From an uncultured Clostridia bacterium (GTDB taxonomy: Bacteria; Bacillota; Clostridia; TANB77; CAG-508): DNA of 45,231 bases. The notes under the pieces are model-generated. The model was not told where the DNA came from. It ran no database searches and worked only from the letters and a program-made list of their open reading frames with translations. A program made the translations under genes and the position numbers. Every line of letters starts with the position of its first letter. Positions within the stretch are counted from its first letter, which is position 1. The stretch is from the NCBI GenBank assembly GCA_934167835.1, contig CAKPLZ010000010.1, forward strand, positions 1 through 45,231, in the 5' to 3' direction. Positions 18,695 through 27,160 of this stretch are shown one piece after another.

Positions 18695-19741
18695 TTTTTC
18701 TCACCTCTTTTCTTTAGTTTGCCTTTTAATAGGCTTAATTTACTATAAATTTTAGTGCTAAAATTAAATAGTACATTTACAAATGGGTTGTAATCTATAT
18801 ACATTTCATTTATAAATTCCATAAACTCTGGATTAAATCCTTTTTTGAATTTGTAAACACCGGTATTGTGGATCTTTTTCACTTTTAAATCCTGAAACAC
18901 CTCTAAAATCATACCAATCGCATTTTTCTTCGAGCGCCCATTTTATCATTTCCCATTGGATTAGATAATTTGGCATTAGGTTTCTATGTTTATTTGAGCT
19001 TCCTCCATAAAGGTACCAAACTTTGTTGCCATAATATATTGGCATTGTTGCAGCTATTGGTTCTCCTTCAAATTCAGCAATATATATTCTTGCGTGTTTT
19101 TCTCCCATTTCGTCGTATATCTTTTGGAAGTATGATAGTGGACGTATGAAAAAATCGTCTCGAGAACCTGTTGTTTTCATTATATCATAAAATATTTTTA
19201 GGTCATCTCTTGTTCCTTGTCTTACAGTAACCCCTTTTCTTCCAGCAAGTCTTATGTTATATCTTGTTTTTGATTCAAATGATTGAAGTAGTTCTTCTTC
19301 TGTTTTATCTTTCACATTTAGCCTAAATACATATTTAGGTTGAAGAACTTGTCCTATATTTTTTATATTTTTCTTTGTTTTGTAACCAAGTTCTGTTATT
19401 ATTTTTTTAAACTCCTCATCACTTTGCAAAACATCTGGGTCAAGCCTAAAAATAAATGCTTTATATTTTTTTGCAATTTCTTGTGCCTTTATTGTAAGCT
19501 CTTTTAAAGTTTCTTTATCATGCACATCACATACAAATCCTCTTGGTGCATACATAATATGTCTATTAATAAAAGGAACTTTTCTTAATAATATACTCAT
19601 TGTTCCTTTAATATTTCCATTTTCATCCTCTACAGTAATAAATTCATTTTTCCACTCTGTTTTAACCCTTGCCCATTCTGGTGATTGCATAAAATTTGTC
19701 TTTGGGTTATTTTGTAAAAATTCATATACTTTTGAATCCAT
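18691..19741 (-). CDS. FemA/FemB-like aminoacyltransferase, requires +1 shift at CGG
   Basis: A member of the family that uses aminoacyl-tRNA to add amino acids to the peptidoglycan precursor (FemABX fold, two GNAT-like domains). Read with one shift it has 349 residues. Visible parts: FMQSPEWARVK at the N-terminus, KTRYNIRLAGRKGV (about residue 170), a GNAT-like AEFEGEPIAATMPIYYGNKVWYLYGGSS, and the C-terminal signature YDFRGVSGF...GVYKFKKGFNPEF. The break lies inside this signature: DPQY-CGG, then 9 codons to a stop; skipping C gives DPQYGVYKFKKGF. The start at 19741 follows AAAGGT; the in-frame ATG at 19765 would lie upstream of the predicted transcription start (-10 TATAAT at 19771-19766). 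Confidence 0.9.
18860..18862 (-). other. CGG +1 frameshift site in the FemA/B-like gene
   Basis: Context TAC-C-GGT-GTT; Gly294, inside the family's C-terminal Y-G-x-Y-x-F-K-K-G-F signature. Confidence 0.88.
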
Positions 19742-19783
19742 AATCTTACCTTTCTCTTTTTGCACATTATATCATATAAATTT

Positions 19784-19813
19784 AAAAAAGAGAATATAAA
19801 TATTCTCTTTTTT
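19784..19813. terminator. terminator downstream of the sortase substrate gene
   Basis: AAAAAAGAGAATA/TATTCTCTTTTTT, a 13-bp stem with a 4-base loop, symmetrical with T runs both ways. It lies between the sortase substrate gene and the FemA/B-like gene, both on the minus strand. Confidence 0.8.
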
Positions 19814-19867
19814 TATATTTTTTATCCCCAAAGAATAAAAATTATCTGTTATATAGAAAGGAGGTTT

Positions 19868-21253
19868 TTACATACCTGTTTTAGGTAGTTTTGTTATATT
19901 ATTTGTTATTTTTTCTTTAACAATAATATTATTTATTTTTTCTATTTCTTTTATATTATTCACCTCCTCTGTTGTTTTTGAAATATTGGTTTGTTCCTGT
20001 TTTATTTCTGTTTCTGTTACTTCTTGTTCAACTTCTAATTCTGTTTTTGTTTTGTCTGTTTCAGGAACGGTTTTATCTTTCAAATTATTAATTGTGATTT
20101 TTGTTTCTTCATTTAATTTTATGTCTATTTGAATTTCTTTTTCATATTTAATATATCCTGGCATTGTTTCTGTTTCTATCACAAAGTACTTTCCTGGCAA
20201 TAGATTTTCTATTGTGATTAAACCATTTTTATCTGTTTTAAGTTCTGCATATATCACTTTTTTGTTTGCATCTAATAATTTGAATTTTACACCTTCAATA
20301 GGTTCTTTTGTTTCTTGATTTTGTTTTAGTATTACTACTTTGGTTTGATTTTGAAAATAGTATTCTTTTCTTGAACCTTGTCCATCTTCATAAATGCTTC
20401 CTGTTATTGCAACATTTTGTAAGTTGCTTTTATCTGGTTTTCCAACTAGTACTGGCTTAGTTGCAACTTTTCCAGTTACGTTTATTTCAAAATTTCCATC
20501 TTTACTTAAATTTTTAATGGGAATTAGAATTTTAAATTTTTCACCATTTTTGAATGTATTTTGTTCTTTGTTATTTATATCTGTAATTTTAATTTCTTCT
20601 ACTAAATCACCTAATAATTGAACATTATATTCTTCCATTGAAGCTAATGCAGTGATACTAAACTCTTTTGAAACATAGCTTGAATTATTTTTATCTATAC
20701 TCCAAATTTTATCATTTGAATTAATTGTGATTCTGCTACTTTGTTTTGTTGCTGTGCCTGTTCTTGCTATATTTACTATTTTTTTCATAGCGTTTAGTGT
20801 TCTGTTACTTGCTTCTGTTCCATGACTTGTGTATGATGCTGGGTCTCTTTGGTATATGCAGCAATATATAGCATGTCTTGTTGCTAAGTATGCTTCTTCT
20901 TTTGTTTTACATCCTAATTCTTCCGGAGTTTTGTATGGATATCCATTTACAATTGTTCTCCATAGTTCCATATCTGTTATTTCAGTATCTAAATTTACAT
21001 CATAAGAGAAGGTTTCGGTTGCTCCATCTTTTTGTAAGTTTAAACAATATACTGGGTGCTCTTGTTCATTTTCCTTATATGAAAGTGGTATACATACTAA
21101 GTCTAATCCATTCCTTTTAAGCAAATTTCCGTATCTTGCACTACCATATATGGTTACTTTCTTTTCTGCTGCATTACTTATAACTGGCATAATTGTTGAT
21201 GCAATTGTTATTAATAATACTAGAATTGTACTTATTTTTTTTATTTTATTCAT
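19868..21253 (-). CDS. secreted surface protein ending in LPKTG, no membrane anchor
   Basis: 461 residues. Signal peptide (KKISTILVLLITIASTIMPVISNAA), then a domain resembling the thioester (TQxA-type) adhesin domain: a Cys in HPVYCLN and the helix YLATRHAIYCCIY, where relatives usually have Gln at the His position. A SpaA/Cna-B-like domain follows at about residues 310-385 (VKFKLLDANKKVIY...GLITIENLLPGKYFVIETETMPGY), then a Glu/Lys/Thr-rich stretch and LPKTGM at the end. The stop follows directly, so the hydrophobic anchor and positive tail of a normal sorting signal are missing, and no other frame supplies them. ATG at 21253; the sortase stop is 15 bases upstream, so this is a sortase-substrate operon. 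Confidence 0.82.
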   Translation of the reverse strand: MNKIKKISTILVLLITIASTIMPVISNAAEKKVTIYGSARYGNLLKRNGLDLVCIPLSYKENEQEHPVYCLNLQKDGATETFSYDVNLDTEITDMELWRTIVNGYPYKTPEELGCKTKEEAYLATRHAIYCCIYQRDPASYTSHGTEASNRTLNAMKKIVNIARTGTATKQSSRITINSNDKIWSIDKNNSSYVSKEFSITALASMEEYNVQLLGDLVEEIKITDINNKEQNTFKNGEKFKILIPIKNLSKDGNFEINVTGKVATKPVLVGKPDKSNLQNVAITGSIYEDGQGSRKEYYFQNQTKVVILKQNQETKEPIEGVKFKLLDANKKVIYAELKTDKNGLITIENLLPGKYFVIETETMPGYIKYEKEIQIDIKLNEETKITINNLKDKTVPETDKTKTELEVEQEVTETEIKQEQTNISKTTEEVNNIKEIEKINNIIVKEKITNNITKLPKTGM

Positions 21254-21267
21254 ATTTTTCCCTTTCT

Positions 21268-21853
21268 TTAATTTTTTTCTATTGCTTGTATGCAAAGTCT
21301 TTTGTTTGGTCTATTTTTTACACATGTTATCAATGTTATTTTAGGTTCTTCAGTTTCTTGTAAATAAGACCAATCGGTTTCATCTATAATATTGGAAGAT
21401 ACAATTTCAAAGTTTTTGGTTCCAAATGAAGTTTTGTAAACAATTTCATCACCTATTTGTAATTCATTAATTTTTTCAAAATAATTTATAGGGAAACCGT
21501 CTATTATGTGCTGCCAGCCCTATATTTCCATTCCAGTATTTCGTATTTTCAAAATGTCCTACATATTCTTTTAAAATTTCTTGACTTGTTCCCTTAGCAA
21601 TGGGGGCTGCTAAATTTATTTTTGGGATTTCAATTGTCCAAATTGTATTTTGAATATCATCATTTGACATTTTTTCTTCAATTTCCTGGTTTAAGTCCTG
21701 CTGTAGAGGCTGAGTGCTATCAAATATTTCTGTTTTATCATTAGATTCTTTGTTTTTATATAAGTTTTCATAAGCTAAATTTGCTCCACTTAAAATAAAC
21801 AATAATGCTATTATGGCTAAAATTACTATTTTAGCTTTTGAATGTTTTTTAAT
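21268..21853 (-). CDS. sortase, requires +1 shift at CGG
   Basis: A membrane-bound transpeptidase that anchors LPxTG proteins; the next gene is its likely substrate. Read with one shift it has about 194 residues: an N-terminal membrane helix (KIVILAIIALLFILSGA), a linker, and the sortase core with the catalytic His in GLAAHNRGF (about residue 116), TLITCVKN with the catalytic Cys, and the Arg in RPNKRLCIQA. The zero frame gives AAHNR then CGG and stops after five codons; skipping C gives HNRGFPINYFEKINELQIGD. The start is unclear: the frame opens after a TGA, and the best candidate is an ATT at 21853, 7 bases after AGAGGTGA; a TTG at 21802 lies inside the membrane helix. The His-to-Cys layout resembles class D sortases. 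Confidence 0.85.
21497..21499 (-). other. CGG +1 frameshift site in the sortase gene
   Basis: Context AGA-C-GGT-TTC; the Gly lies three residues after the catalytic His. Confidence 0.87.
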
Positions 21854-21968
21854 CCTGTCTCACCTCTTTTCTTTATTATATTTAAAATAATTTGGATTTT
21901 AAGAATAAAAGAACTTTATTCTTTTTTGATATTACTTTGAAATTGCTTCTGCAATTAAAGATGTATTT

Positions 21969-21997
21969 ATTTTAGCACATATCTTTCTGTTTGTAAA
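21969..21997 (-). promoter_or_regulatory. sortase operon promoter
   Basis: TTTACA (21997-21992), 17-base spacer, TAAAAT (21974-21969) with an extended TGC. The leader of about 110 bases includes the hairpin AAGAATAAA/TTTATTCTT (21922-21900). Confidence 0.6.
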
Positions 21998-22058
21998 GAA
22001 AAATCGTTCGTCAAATTAGGCTATTTTTCGCCATTTTTCGACATTGGTTTGTTTTTTT

Positions 22059-22095
22059 AAAAGGTAAGTCTTTACATTTTTAAGACTTACCTTTT
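22059..22095 (-). terminator. terminator after the 22095-22406 gene
   Basis: A perfect 14-bp stem AAAAGGTAAGTCTT/AAGACTTACCTTTT with a 9-base loop at the stop codon; the U run is part of the stem. Confidence 0.65.
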
Positions 22096-22406
22096 TAATT
22101 TTCTCTTTCTTCATCATTTTTTTCACTAATTTCATTTACTGTTTGCATAGCAAATTCTTTTGAAACTTGATTTGTTTTTTCCATTAATTCTTGACTCTTC
22201 AATTCTTCTCTAATATTTCTTCTTGGTTGCTCTTGTCCTTCTGCTAAAGCTAATACCTTAGTTTTATGTTGTAATATTTTTTGTATTGAAAAATATATTC
22301 TATCTGGTAAACTTATATTTAAAGTTGCTTTTGAACCGGCTTTTTTTAATGTTTCTATGGTTTTTAAAGCTTGTTCAAACATTCTTGTTTTTTCTTCATT
22401 ACTCAT
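22095..22406 (-). CDS. unknown small soluble protein
   Basis: 103 residues, rich in Glu, Lys and Gln, mostly predicted helical, no signal peptide or membrane segment, family not recognised. It overlaps the end of the upstream unknown gene by 8 bases, so the two are probably translationally coupled. ATG at 22406. Confidence 0.65.
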   Translation of the reverse strand: MSNEEKTRMFEQALKTIETLKKAGSKATLNISLPDRIYFSIQKILQHKTKVLALAEGQEQPRRNIREELKSQELMEKTNQVSKEFAMQTVNEISEKNDEEREN

Positions 22407-22731
22407 ACGTTTTTAATCCCCTTAAATTATATTCTATTTCAGGCATATTTTCCGCCAAGGAAATTCTTTTCATGCCCAAACTTACTTGCTTACAAATTTC
22501 TAAATAATCCCTTAGTTGTTCTCCAGTTTCATCTAAAGCAAGTGCTCTTACTATTTTTTCGTCGAAATCATAAAACATTATATCACTAATATTAAATTTT
22601 TCAAATATTTTTTTAATAACTTCTGGATTTTCAGTTAAGTTTATTTGGATTATACTTTTTATACCTGACACATCTATAATAACATCAATCCCATCCGGTT
22701 TTATAACAATCTTTTGAACCTTCTTATTCAT
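22399..22731 (-). CDS. unknown small soluble protein
   Basis: 110 residues with alternating strands and helices (VQKIVIKPDGIDVIIDVSG, then FEKFNISDIMFYDFDEKIV). No recognisable family. ATG at 22731 directly behind GGAGG. First gene of a two-gene unit with 22095-22406. Confidence 0.65.
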   Translation of the reverse strand: MNKKVQKIVIKPDGIDVIIDVSGIKSIIQINLTENPEVIKKIFEKFNISDIMFYDFDEKIVRALALDETGEQLRDYLEICKQVSLGMKRISLAENMPEIEYNLRGLKTYE

Positions 22732-22819
22732 TGTTCCTCCATCTCATTCTTTTGAATTAAGTATCCTCTATTTTTAAGTGTAACACATTAAAATGTTTTT
22801 TTCAATAAAAAAACAAAAA

Positions 22820-22848
22820 AAAATGCCACTTCTAAAAAGTGGCATTTT
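22820..22848 (-). terminator. terminator of the coiled-coil gene
   Basis: AAAATGCCACTT/AAGTGGCATTTT, 12-bp stem, 5-base loop, followed on the minus strand by a long T-rich run. Confidence 0.85.
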
Positions 22849-22850
22849 CT

Positions 22851-24572
22851 TTATCTTTCTTCATTATTTTCTTTGTTTTTATCTGGTTTTTTTGATACTA
22901 ATTCGCTTAATTCTTGATACTCTCTATCTTCTTGTGTTTCTTTGATTTTAACTTTTAATTCTTCTTTAAATGGTGATGCTTTATGCATAATGCTTTCCAT
23001 TCCCTTATGGTCTTGTTGGAATTCTTCTTCTATATTCTCGATTGTGCCTTCTATATATTGTTTATCTGTTGATGGACTGTTTAGCATTTTTGTATTTGAA
23101 TTTTTAGTTAAATTTTTAAAGAAACTTTTTATTGTTGCTTTAGTTTTTAAATATGCATATTTTATTGCTAAGGTTCTTTTTGCTGTTGCCATTGGTTCTA
23201 TTCCTAATTCTTTGCACATTTCTTTATGTTTTTTGTAACCTTCATACAATTCAATAGAATCTTCTGGATATTTGCTATCTAATTCAATTCTAACTGCTGG
23301 TAAGTCACTAATTTGTGCAGCTTTGTTACCATTTTTATAATTTTCTAATAATTCTAAATATTCGTTTATTTTTTCAGGATTTGATAATATTATTGTTTGA
23401 ATCATTTTGCCTGTAAAAATATCAGAATCTTTTAATAAATCCATAGCTTTTTGTTGTGTTTCTTTTGGAAGTTTATTGAAATCTTCAAAATATTTTTTAT
23501 CTAATTTTTCAGCAAGAGCTTTTTTCTCACTATCTTCTATAGAGTCTGTGTTATCAATTAGTGCTTCATTATCATTAATAGTGATTTTATTAGGATAAAT
23601 AACTGCATTTGCTTTATCATAAACCCTTTGAAATTGAATTGGCTCTTCTGCTTCTTTTTCACTTGCTGCGGTTTGATCAACAAATTCTGTTTGTGATTCT
23701 TTTTCATCACTTTTAAATAAATCTTTATGAATATCGTCCATCATTTTTCTTTGAGACTCACTAACTGTTTTTGGTTCTTCTTTTTCTTCAGATTCTATCT
23801 TTTTAACTTCTTGAGCCGTTCTTGCTTCTTCAGCGTTTTTTTCTGTAACTTCTGGTGTTTTTGTTTCTTCTTTTTCTTCAGATTCTATTGTTTTAACTTC
23901 TTGAGCTGTTTTTGCTTCTTCAACATTTTTTTCTGTAACTTCTGGCGTTTTTAGTTCTTCTGCTTGTTCTTGAACTTTTTTAGTTACCTTTGCTTGTTCT
24001 TTTTTATATTCTTCTATTAATTTATCAAAGTTTCTTTTTTGAACATCTTCAATTTTACCATTAATAGTTTCTATTTGAGCTTCAGATGCCTTTATTTGTG
24101 CTTGTAATTCTAAATTTCTATCTCTAAGTGCTAACATTTGATTTCCCATTGTATTATAAGCTTCTTGAACTCCTTTTGAAGGATTGTCCATTATTGTTTT
24201 TCTGCTTGTTCTTAATCTCATAAGTTCAGCAGCATTATCTTGAATTTCTCTTTTAGCATCTTCTATTTTTTGATTTGTATCACTTATCTCACTTCTTAAA
24301 TCGTTTGTAGCTTTTACTACAGCTTTATCTAGCTTTTCATTTAATTTAGCAAGTTTTGATTTTCTTTCATTTAATATTTGGTTAATTAAATCTTTTCTTG
24401 TAAATACATCTTTTGTCTCATCCAATTGTTGTAATAATTCACCCTCTTTACTGTTTTCATAAACCTTTTTTTCTGCTGGTATTCTCATATCAAATACCCC
24501 GTTTTCTCTTAATTCGTTATTTGAATTTTCGATATTTTTAATCTCTTCAACTAAACTAATTATTTCTTCCAT
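22851..24572 (-). CDS. unknown long coiled-coil protein with a tandem repeat
   Basis: 573 residues. The first 200 are heptad-rich coiled coil (LNEKLDKAVVKATNDL, ISDTNQKIEDAKREIQ). An acidic repeat region follows at about residues 200-270 with two copies of a 30-residue unit (KTPEVTEKN and QEVK..IESEEKEE). The C-terminal half looks folded and mostly helical, with no membrane segment or signal peptide. Unknown family; it could be a cytoskeletal or scaffolding protein. ATG at 24572 with AAGGAGG 5 bases upstream. It is transcribed divergently from fhs. Confidence 0.7.
   Translation of the reverse strand: MEEIISLVEEIKNIENSNNELRENGVFDMRIPAEKKVYENSKEGELLQQLDETKDVFTRKDLINQILNERKSKLAKLNEKLDKAVVKATNDLRSEISDTNQKIEDAKREIQDNAAELMRLRTSRKTIMDNPSKGVQEAYNTMGNQMLALRDRNLELQAQIKASEAQIETINGKIEDVQKRNFDKLIEEYKKEQAKVTKKVQEQAEELKTPEVTEKNVEEAKTAQEVKTIESEEKEETKTPEVTEKNAEEARTAQEVKKIESEEKEEPKTVSESQRKMMDDIHKDLFKSDEKESQTEFVDQTAASEKEAEEPIQFQRVYDKANAVIYPNKITINDNEALIDNTDSIEDSEKKALAEKLDKKYFEDFNKLPKETQQKAMDLLKDSDIFTGKMIQTIILSNPEKINEYLELLENYKNGNKAAQISDLPAVRIELDSKYPEDSIELYEGYKKHKEMCKELGIEPMATAKRTLAIKYAYLKTKATIKSFFKNLTKNSNTKMLNSPSTDKQYIEGTIENIEEEFQQDHKGMESIMHKASPFKEELKVKIKETQEDREYQELSELVSKKPDKNKENNEER
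23791..23970 (-). repeat. two tandem copies of a 90-base coding repeat
   Basis: The units begin at 23791 and 23881 and differ by only a few bases. Each encodes 30 residues of the acidic region of the coiled-coil protein. Confidence 0.8.
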
Positions 24573-24646
24573 ATAATCCTCCTTAAATGGATAGTATACA
24601 CCCGTTTATTATTTTAACATATATTTGTTTTTTTTGCAAATTTTTC

Positions 24647-24675
24647 TTGACTTTTTTATATTATTTTTATATATT
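24647..24675 (+). promoter_or_regulatory. fhs promoter
   Basis: TTGACT (24647-24652), 17-base spacer, TATATT (24670-24675), 12 bases before the ribosome binding site. Confidence 0.6.
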
Positions 24676-24701
24676 AATAAAAACATGGAGGTGTTATTGA
24701 A

Positions 24702-26373
24702 TTGAAATCTGATATAGAAATTGCACGGAAGTGCGAATATGAAAAGTATTTTAGAAATCGCAAAAGATGCTGGTATTGATGAAAAATATATTGAACAATA
24801 TGGAAAATATAAAGCTAAAATTGATTTATCATTATTAGAAGATCTTCCTGATAAAAATGGTAACCTTGTTTTAGTGACAGCTATTAACCCTACTCCTGCT
24901 GGTGAAGGAAAAACTACAACTACTATAGGATTGGCTGATAGTTTGAAAAAATTAGGTAAAAAAGCTATGGTAGCCATTAGAGAGCCTTCATTAGGACCAG
25001 TTTTTGGACTTAAAGGTGGAGCTGCTGGTGGTGGATATGCTCAAGTTGTTCCTATGGAAGATATTAATCTTCACTTTACAGGTGATATTCACGCAATCGG
25101 TGCAGCCAATAATTTACTTGCAGCAATTCTTGATAATCATATATACCAAGGAAATAGCCTAAATATTGATCCCAATAAAATCACATGGAAACGCTGTATA
25201 GACATGAATGACCGTCAACTTCGTTTTATTGAAGATGGTCTTGGCGGGGGTAAAAATGGTGTGCCTCGTAAGGACGGTTTTGATATCACAGTTGCCTCAG
25301 AAGTTATGGCAGTATTTTGTTTGGCTTCATCTATTAAAGATTTAAAAAATAGACTGGGGAAAATAATTGTTGGATACACTTATGACAACAAACCAATAAC
25401 TGCAAAAGATCTAAAAGCAGAAGGTGCTATGGCTGCTTTATTAGTAAATGCATTAAAACCAAATTTAGTTCAAACTCTTGAAAATACACCGGCTTTAATT
25501 CATGGTGGTCCATTTGCCAATATCGCTCATGGGTGTAATTCAGTTTTAGCCACAAAAATGGCTATGAGATTAAGTGATTATGCGATTACAGAAGCTGGTT
25601 TTGGTGCAGATTTAGGTGCTGAAAAATTTTTAGATATAAAATGTAGATTAGCAAATTTAAAACCTAGTGCAGTTGTAATTGTTGCAACTGTTAGAGCTTT
25701 GAAAATGCATGGAGGCGCTAGTAAAGAAGCTTTGGATGTTGAAGATTTATCAGCCTTAGAAAAAGGTATGCCAAATCTTTTAAAACATGTTTCCAACATA
25801 ACTGAGGTTTATAAATTACCTTGTATAGTTGCAATTAATAAATTTCCAACAGATACAGCAAATGAAATTAACTTAATAATAGGGAAATGTAATGAACTTG
25901 GTGTTAAAGCTGTTCTTTCCGATGTTTGGGCAAATGGTTCAGAAGGTGGCTTAGAACTTGCAAAAGAAGTAATAAATCTTTGCAAAAAAGATAATTCAAC
26001 TTTTAAATACTGTTATGATTTAGAAGACTCAATTCAAGATAAAATAAATAGTATTGTAACCAAAATATATGGTGGAAACTCTGCAATATTCACTCCTGAG
26101 GCATTAGAACAAATTAAAATTTTAACCGAATTGGGTTTTGACAAAATGCCTATTTGTATGGCAAAAACTCAGTACAGTTTTTCAGATGATATGTCTAAAC
26201 TTGGTGCGCCTAAAGATTTTTCTGTTACTGTAAGAGAAGTTAAAGTTTCTGCAGGTGCTGGATTTATAGTTGCTTTAACTGGGTCAATTTTAACAATGCC
26301 TGGATTACCTGCAAAACCTGCAGCTCAACAAATAGATGTATTGCCAGATGGTAAAATAATTGGTTTATTTTAA
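24702..26373 (+). CDS. fhs: formate--tetrahydrofolate ligase, requires +1 shift at CGG
   Basis: ATP-dependent formation of 10-formyltetrahydrofolate from formate, in one-carbon metabolism. The P-loop PTPAGEGKTTTTIGL (about residues 59-73), EPSLGPVFGLKGGAAGGGYAQV and FTGDIHAIGAANNLLAA are family signatures. The true start is TTG at 24702 (MKSDIEIA), 8 bases after GGAGGTG. Codon 9 is CGG; read straight, the frame diverges at once into an unrelated sequence. Skipping C gives IEIAGSANMKSILEIAKDAG, the normal N-terminus, for 556 residues, the family's usual length. An annotation pipeline would start at the ATG or TTG after the shift and lose the first residues, hiding the event. Confidence 0.95.
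24726..24728 (+). other. CGG +1 frameshift site in fhs
   Basis: Context GCA-C-GGA-AGT at codon 9, only 24 bases after the start codon. Confidence 0.85.
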
Positions 26374-26374
26374 A

Positions 26375-26406
26375 AAAATCCAAAGGATAAAACTCCTTTG
26401 GATTTT
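26375..26406. terminator. bidirectional terminator between fhs and the amidase gene
   Basis: A 13-bp perfect stem AAAATCCAAAGGA/TCCTTTGGATTTT with a 6-base loop. Confidence 0.85.
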
Positions 26407-27118
26407 AATTTTCTAAAAAATAATCCATTATTCCAATATAAATGCCCCAAGCAAGTTTTGTTTGATATTCTTCGGTTTCTAGTAATTGTTTCTCTTGCTC
26501 ATTTGATAAGAACCCGCACTCTACAATTGTTGTTGGAATTTCAACATGATCTATTATATAAATATTTTCAATTTTAAGTGACTCCCTTTTATTTTCTTTT
26601 TGGATAGTTTCATTTAAACCTTTTTGAATTGAATTTGCTAACTTTTGACTTTTTTCATTTTCTTTCTTAAAAAAAGTTTGCCAGCCCCAATACTGTTTTT
26701 CTGGAATTTTATTTAGGTGAATTGATACAAATATGTCAGCCTCAGATTCGTTTCCAATTTTTACCCTATTTTTTATATCTGAAACCTTTTGCTCCCTTAA
26801 TGTTTTTTTATCTAATGAATGAATACCATTTTCATCTGAACGTGTGAGAATTACTGTACTTCCAGCCTGTTCTAGTAGATTTTGCACTTTTAGTGCAATT
26901 TTTAAATTTATTTCTGCTTCTGAAGTTCCGGTTTTCTGTTGCACCGCCCGTCTTGGCCGACCATGTCCAGCATCAACTATTATTACTTTTTTATTTATTG
27001 GCAAAGCAACTGTTTCTTTTGCTATATTTTCTTTATTCTGGCATAGTTGAATAGTTATTGTTAAAATAAATATTGTTAAGAAAAATATGTATATATGTTT
27101 TTTCCTTAATATAAGCAT
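26405..27118 (-). CDS. N-acetylmuramoyl-L-alanine amidase (CwlD/AmiC type), requires three +1 shifts
   Basis: A zinc-dependent cell-wall amidase (Amidase_3), exported through an N-terminal membrane segment (IYIFFLTIFILTITI). Read straight the frame is open and gives DAGHGRPRRAVQQKTGTSE, which lacks the family motif. It contains CGG, and each +1 shift brings the next CGG into frame: sites at 26959, 26946 and 26930. Three shifts give DAGHGGQDGGATENGTSE, exactly the H-G-G-x-D-x-G-A zinc-site motif, and return to the original frame, for 236 residues. Further motifs are the second-domain INLKIALKVQNLLEQAG, ILTRSDE, SIHLNK (zinc His) and the catalytic Glu in VECGFLSN. Its ribosome binding site GGAGGT lies inside a hairpin (27121-27155). 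Confidence 0.9.
   Translation of the reverse strand: MLILRKKHIYIFFLTIFILTITIQLCQNKENIAKETVALPINKKVIIVDAGHGRPRRAVQQKTGTSEAEINLKIALKVQNLLEQAGSTVILTRSDENGIHSLDKKTLREQKVSDIKNRVKIGNESEADIFVSIHLNKIPEKQYWGWQTFFKKENEKSQKLANSIQKGLNETIQKENKRESLKIENIYIIDHVEIPTTIVECGFLSNEQEKQLLETEEYQTKLAWGIYIGIMDYFLEN
26928..26930 (-). other. CGG +1 frameshift site 3 in the amidase gene
   Basis: Context AAC-C-GGA-ACT, in frame only after sites 1 and 2; returns translation to the starting frame. Confidence 0.88.
26944..26946 (-). other. CGG +1 frameshift site 2 in the amidase gene
   Basis: Context GGG-C-GGT-GCA, in frame only after site 1 has shifted; gives Gly58 of Q-D-G-G-A. Confidence 0.88.
26957..26959 (-). other. 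CGG +1 frameshift site 1 in the amidase gene
   Basis: Context GGT-C-GGC-CAA; gives Gly54 of the DAGHGG zinc-site motif. Confidence 0.88.
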
Positions 27119-27120
27119 AA

Positions 27121-27155
27121 AAAAACCTCCATCATTTAATTATATGAAGGTTTTT
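27121..27155 (-). terminator. hairpin overlapping the amidase ribosome binding site
   Basis: An 8-bp AAAAACCT/AGGTTTTT stem extended with mismatches, after the GGDEF gene stop. The GGAGG of the amidase gene (27130-27126) is in the 3' arm, so one structure could end transcription and also hide the ribosome binding site. Confidence 0.55.
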
Positions 27156-27160
27156 ATATT

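Noticed and set aside
18691..18912. A separate 73-residue gene
   Set aside because: It is the C-terminal part of the FemA/B-like gene in the shifted frame.
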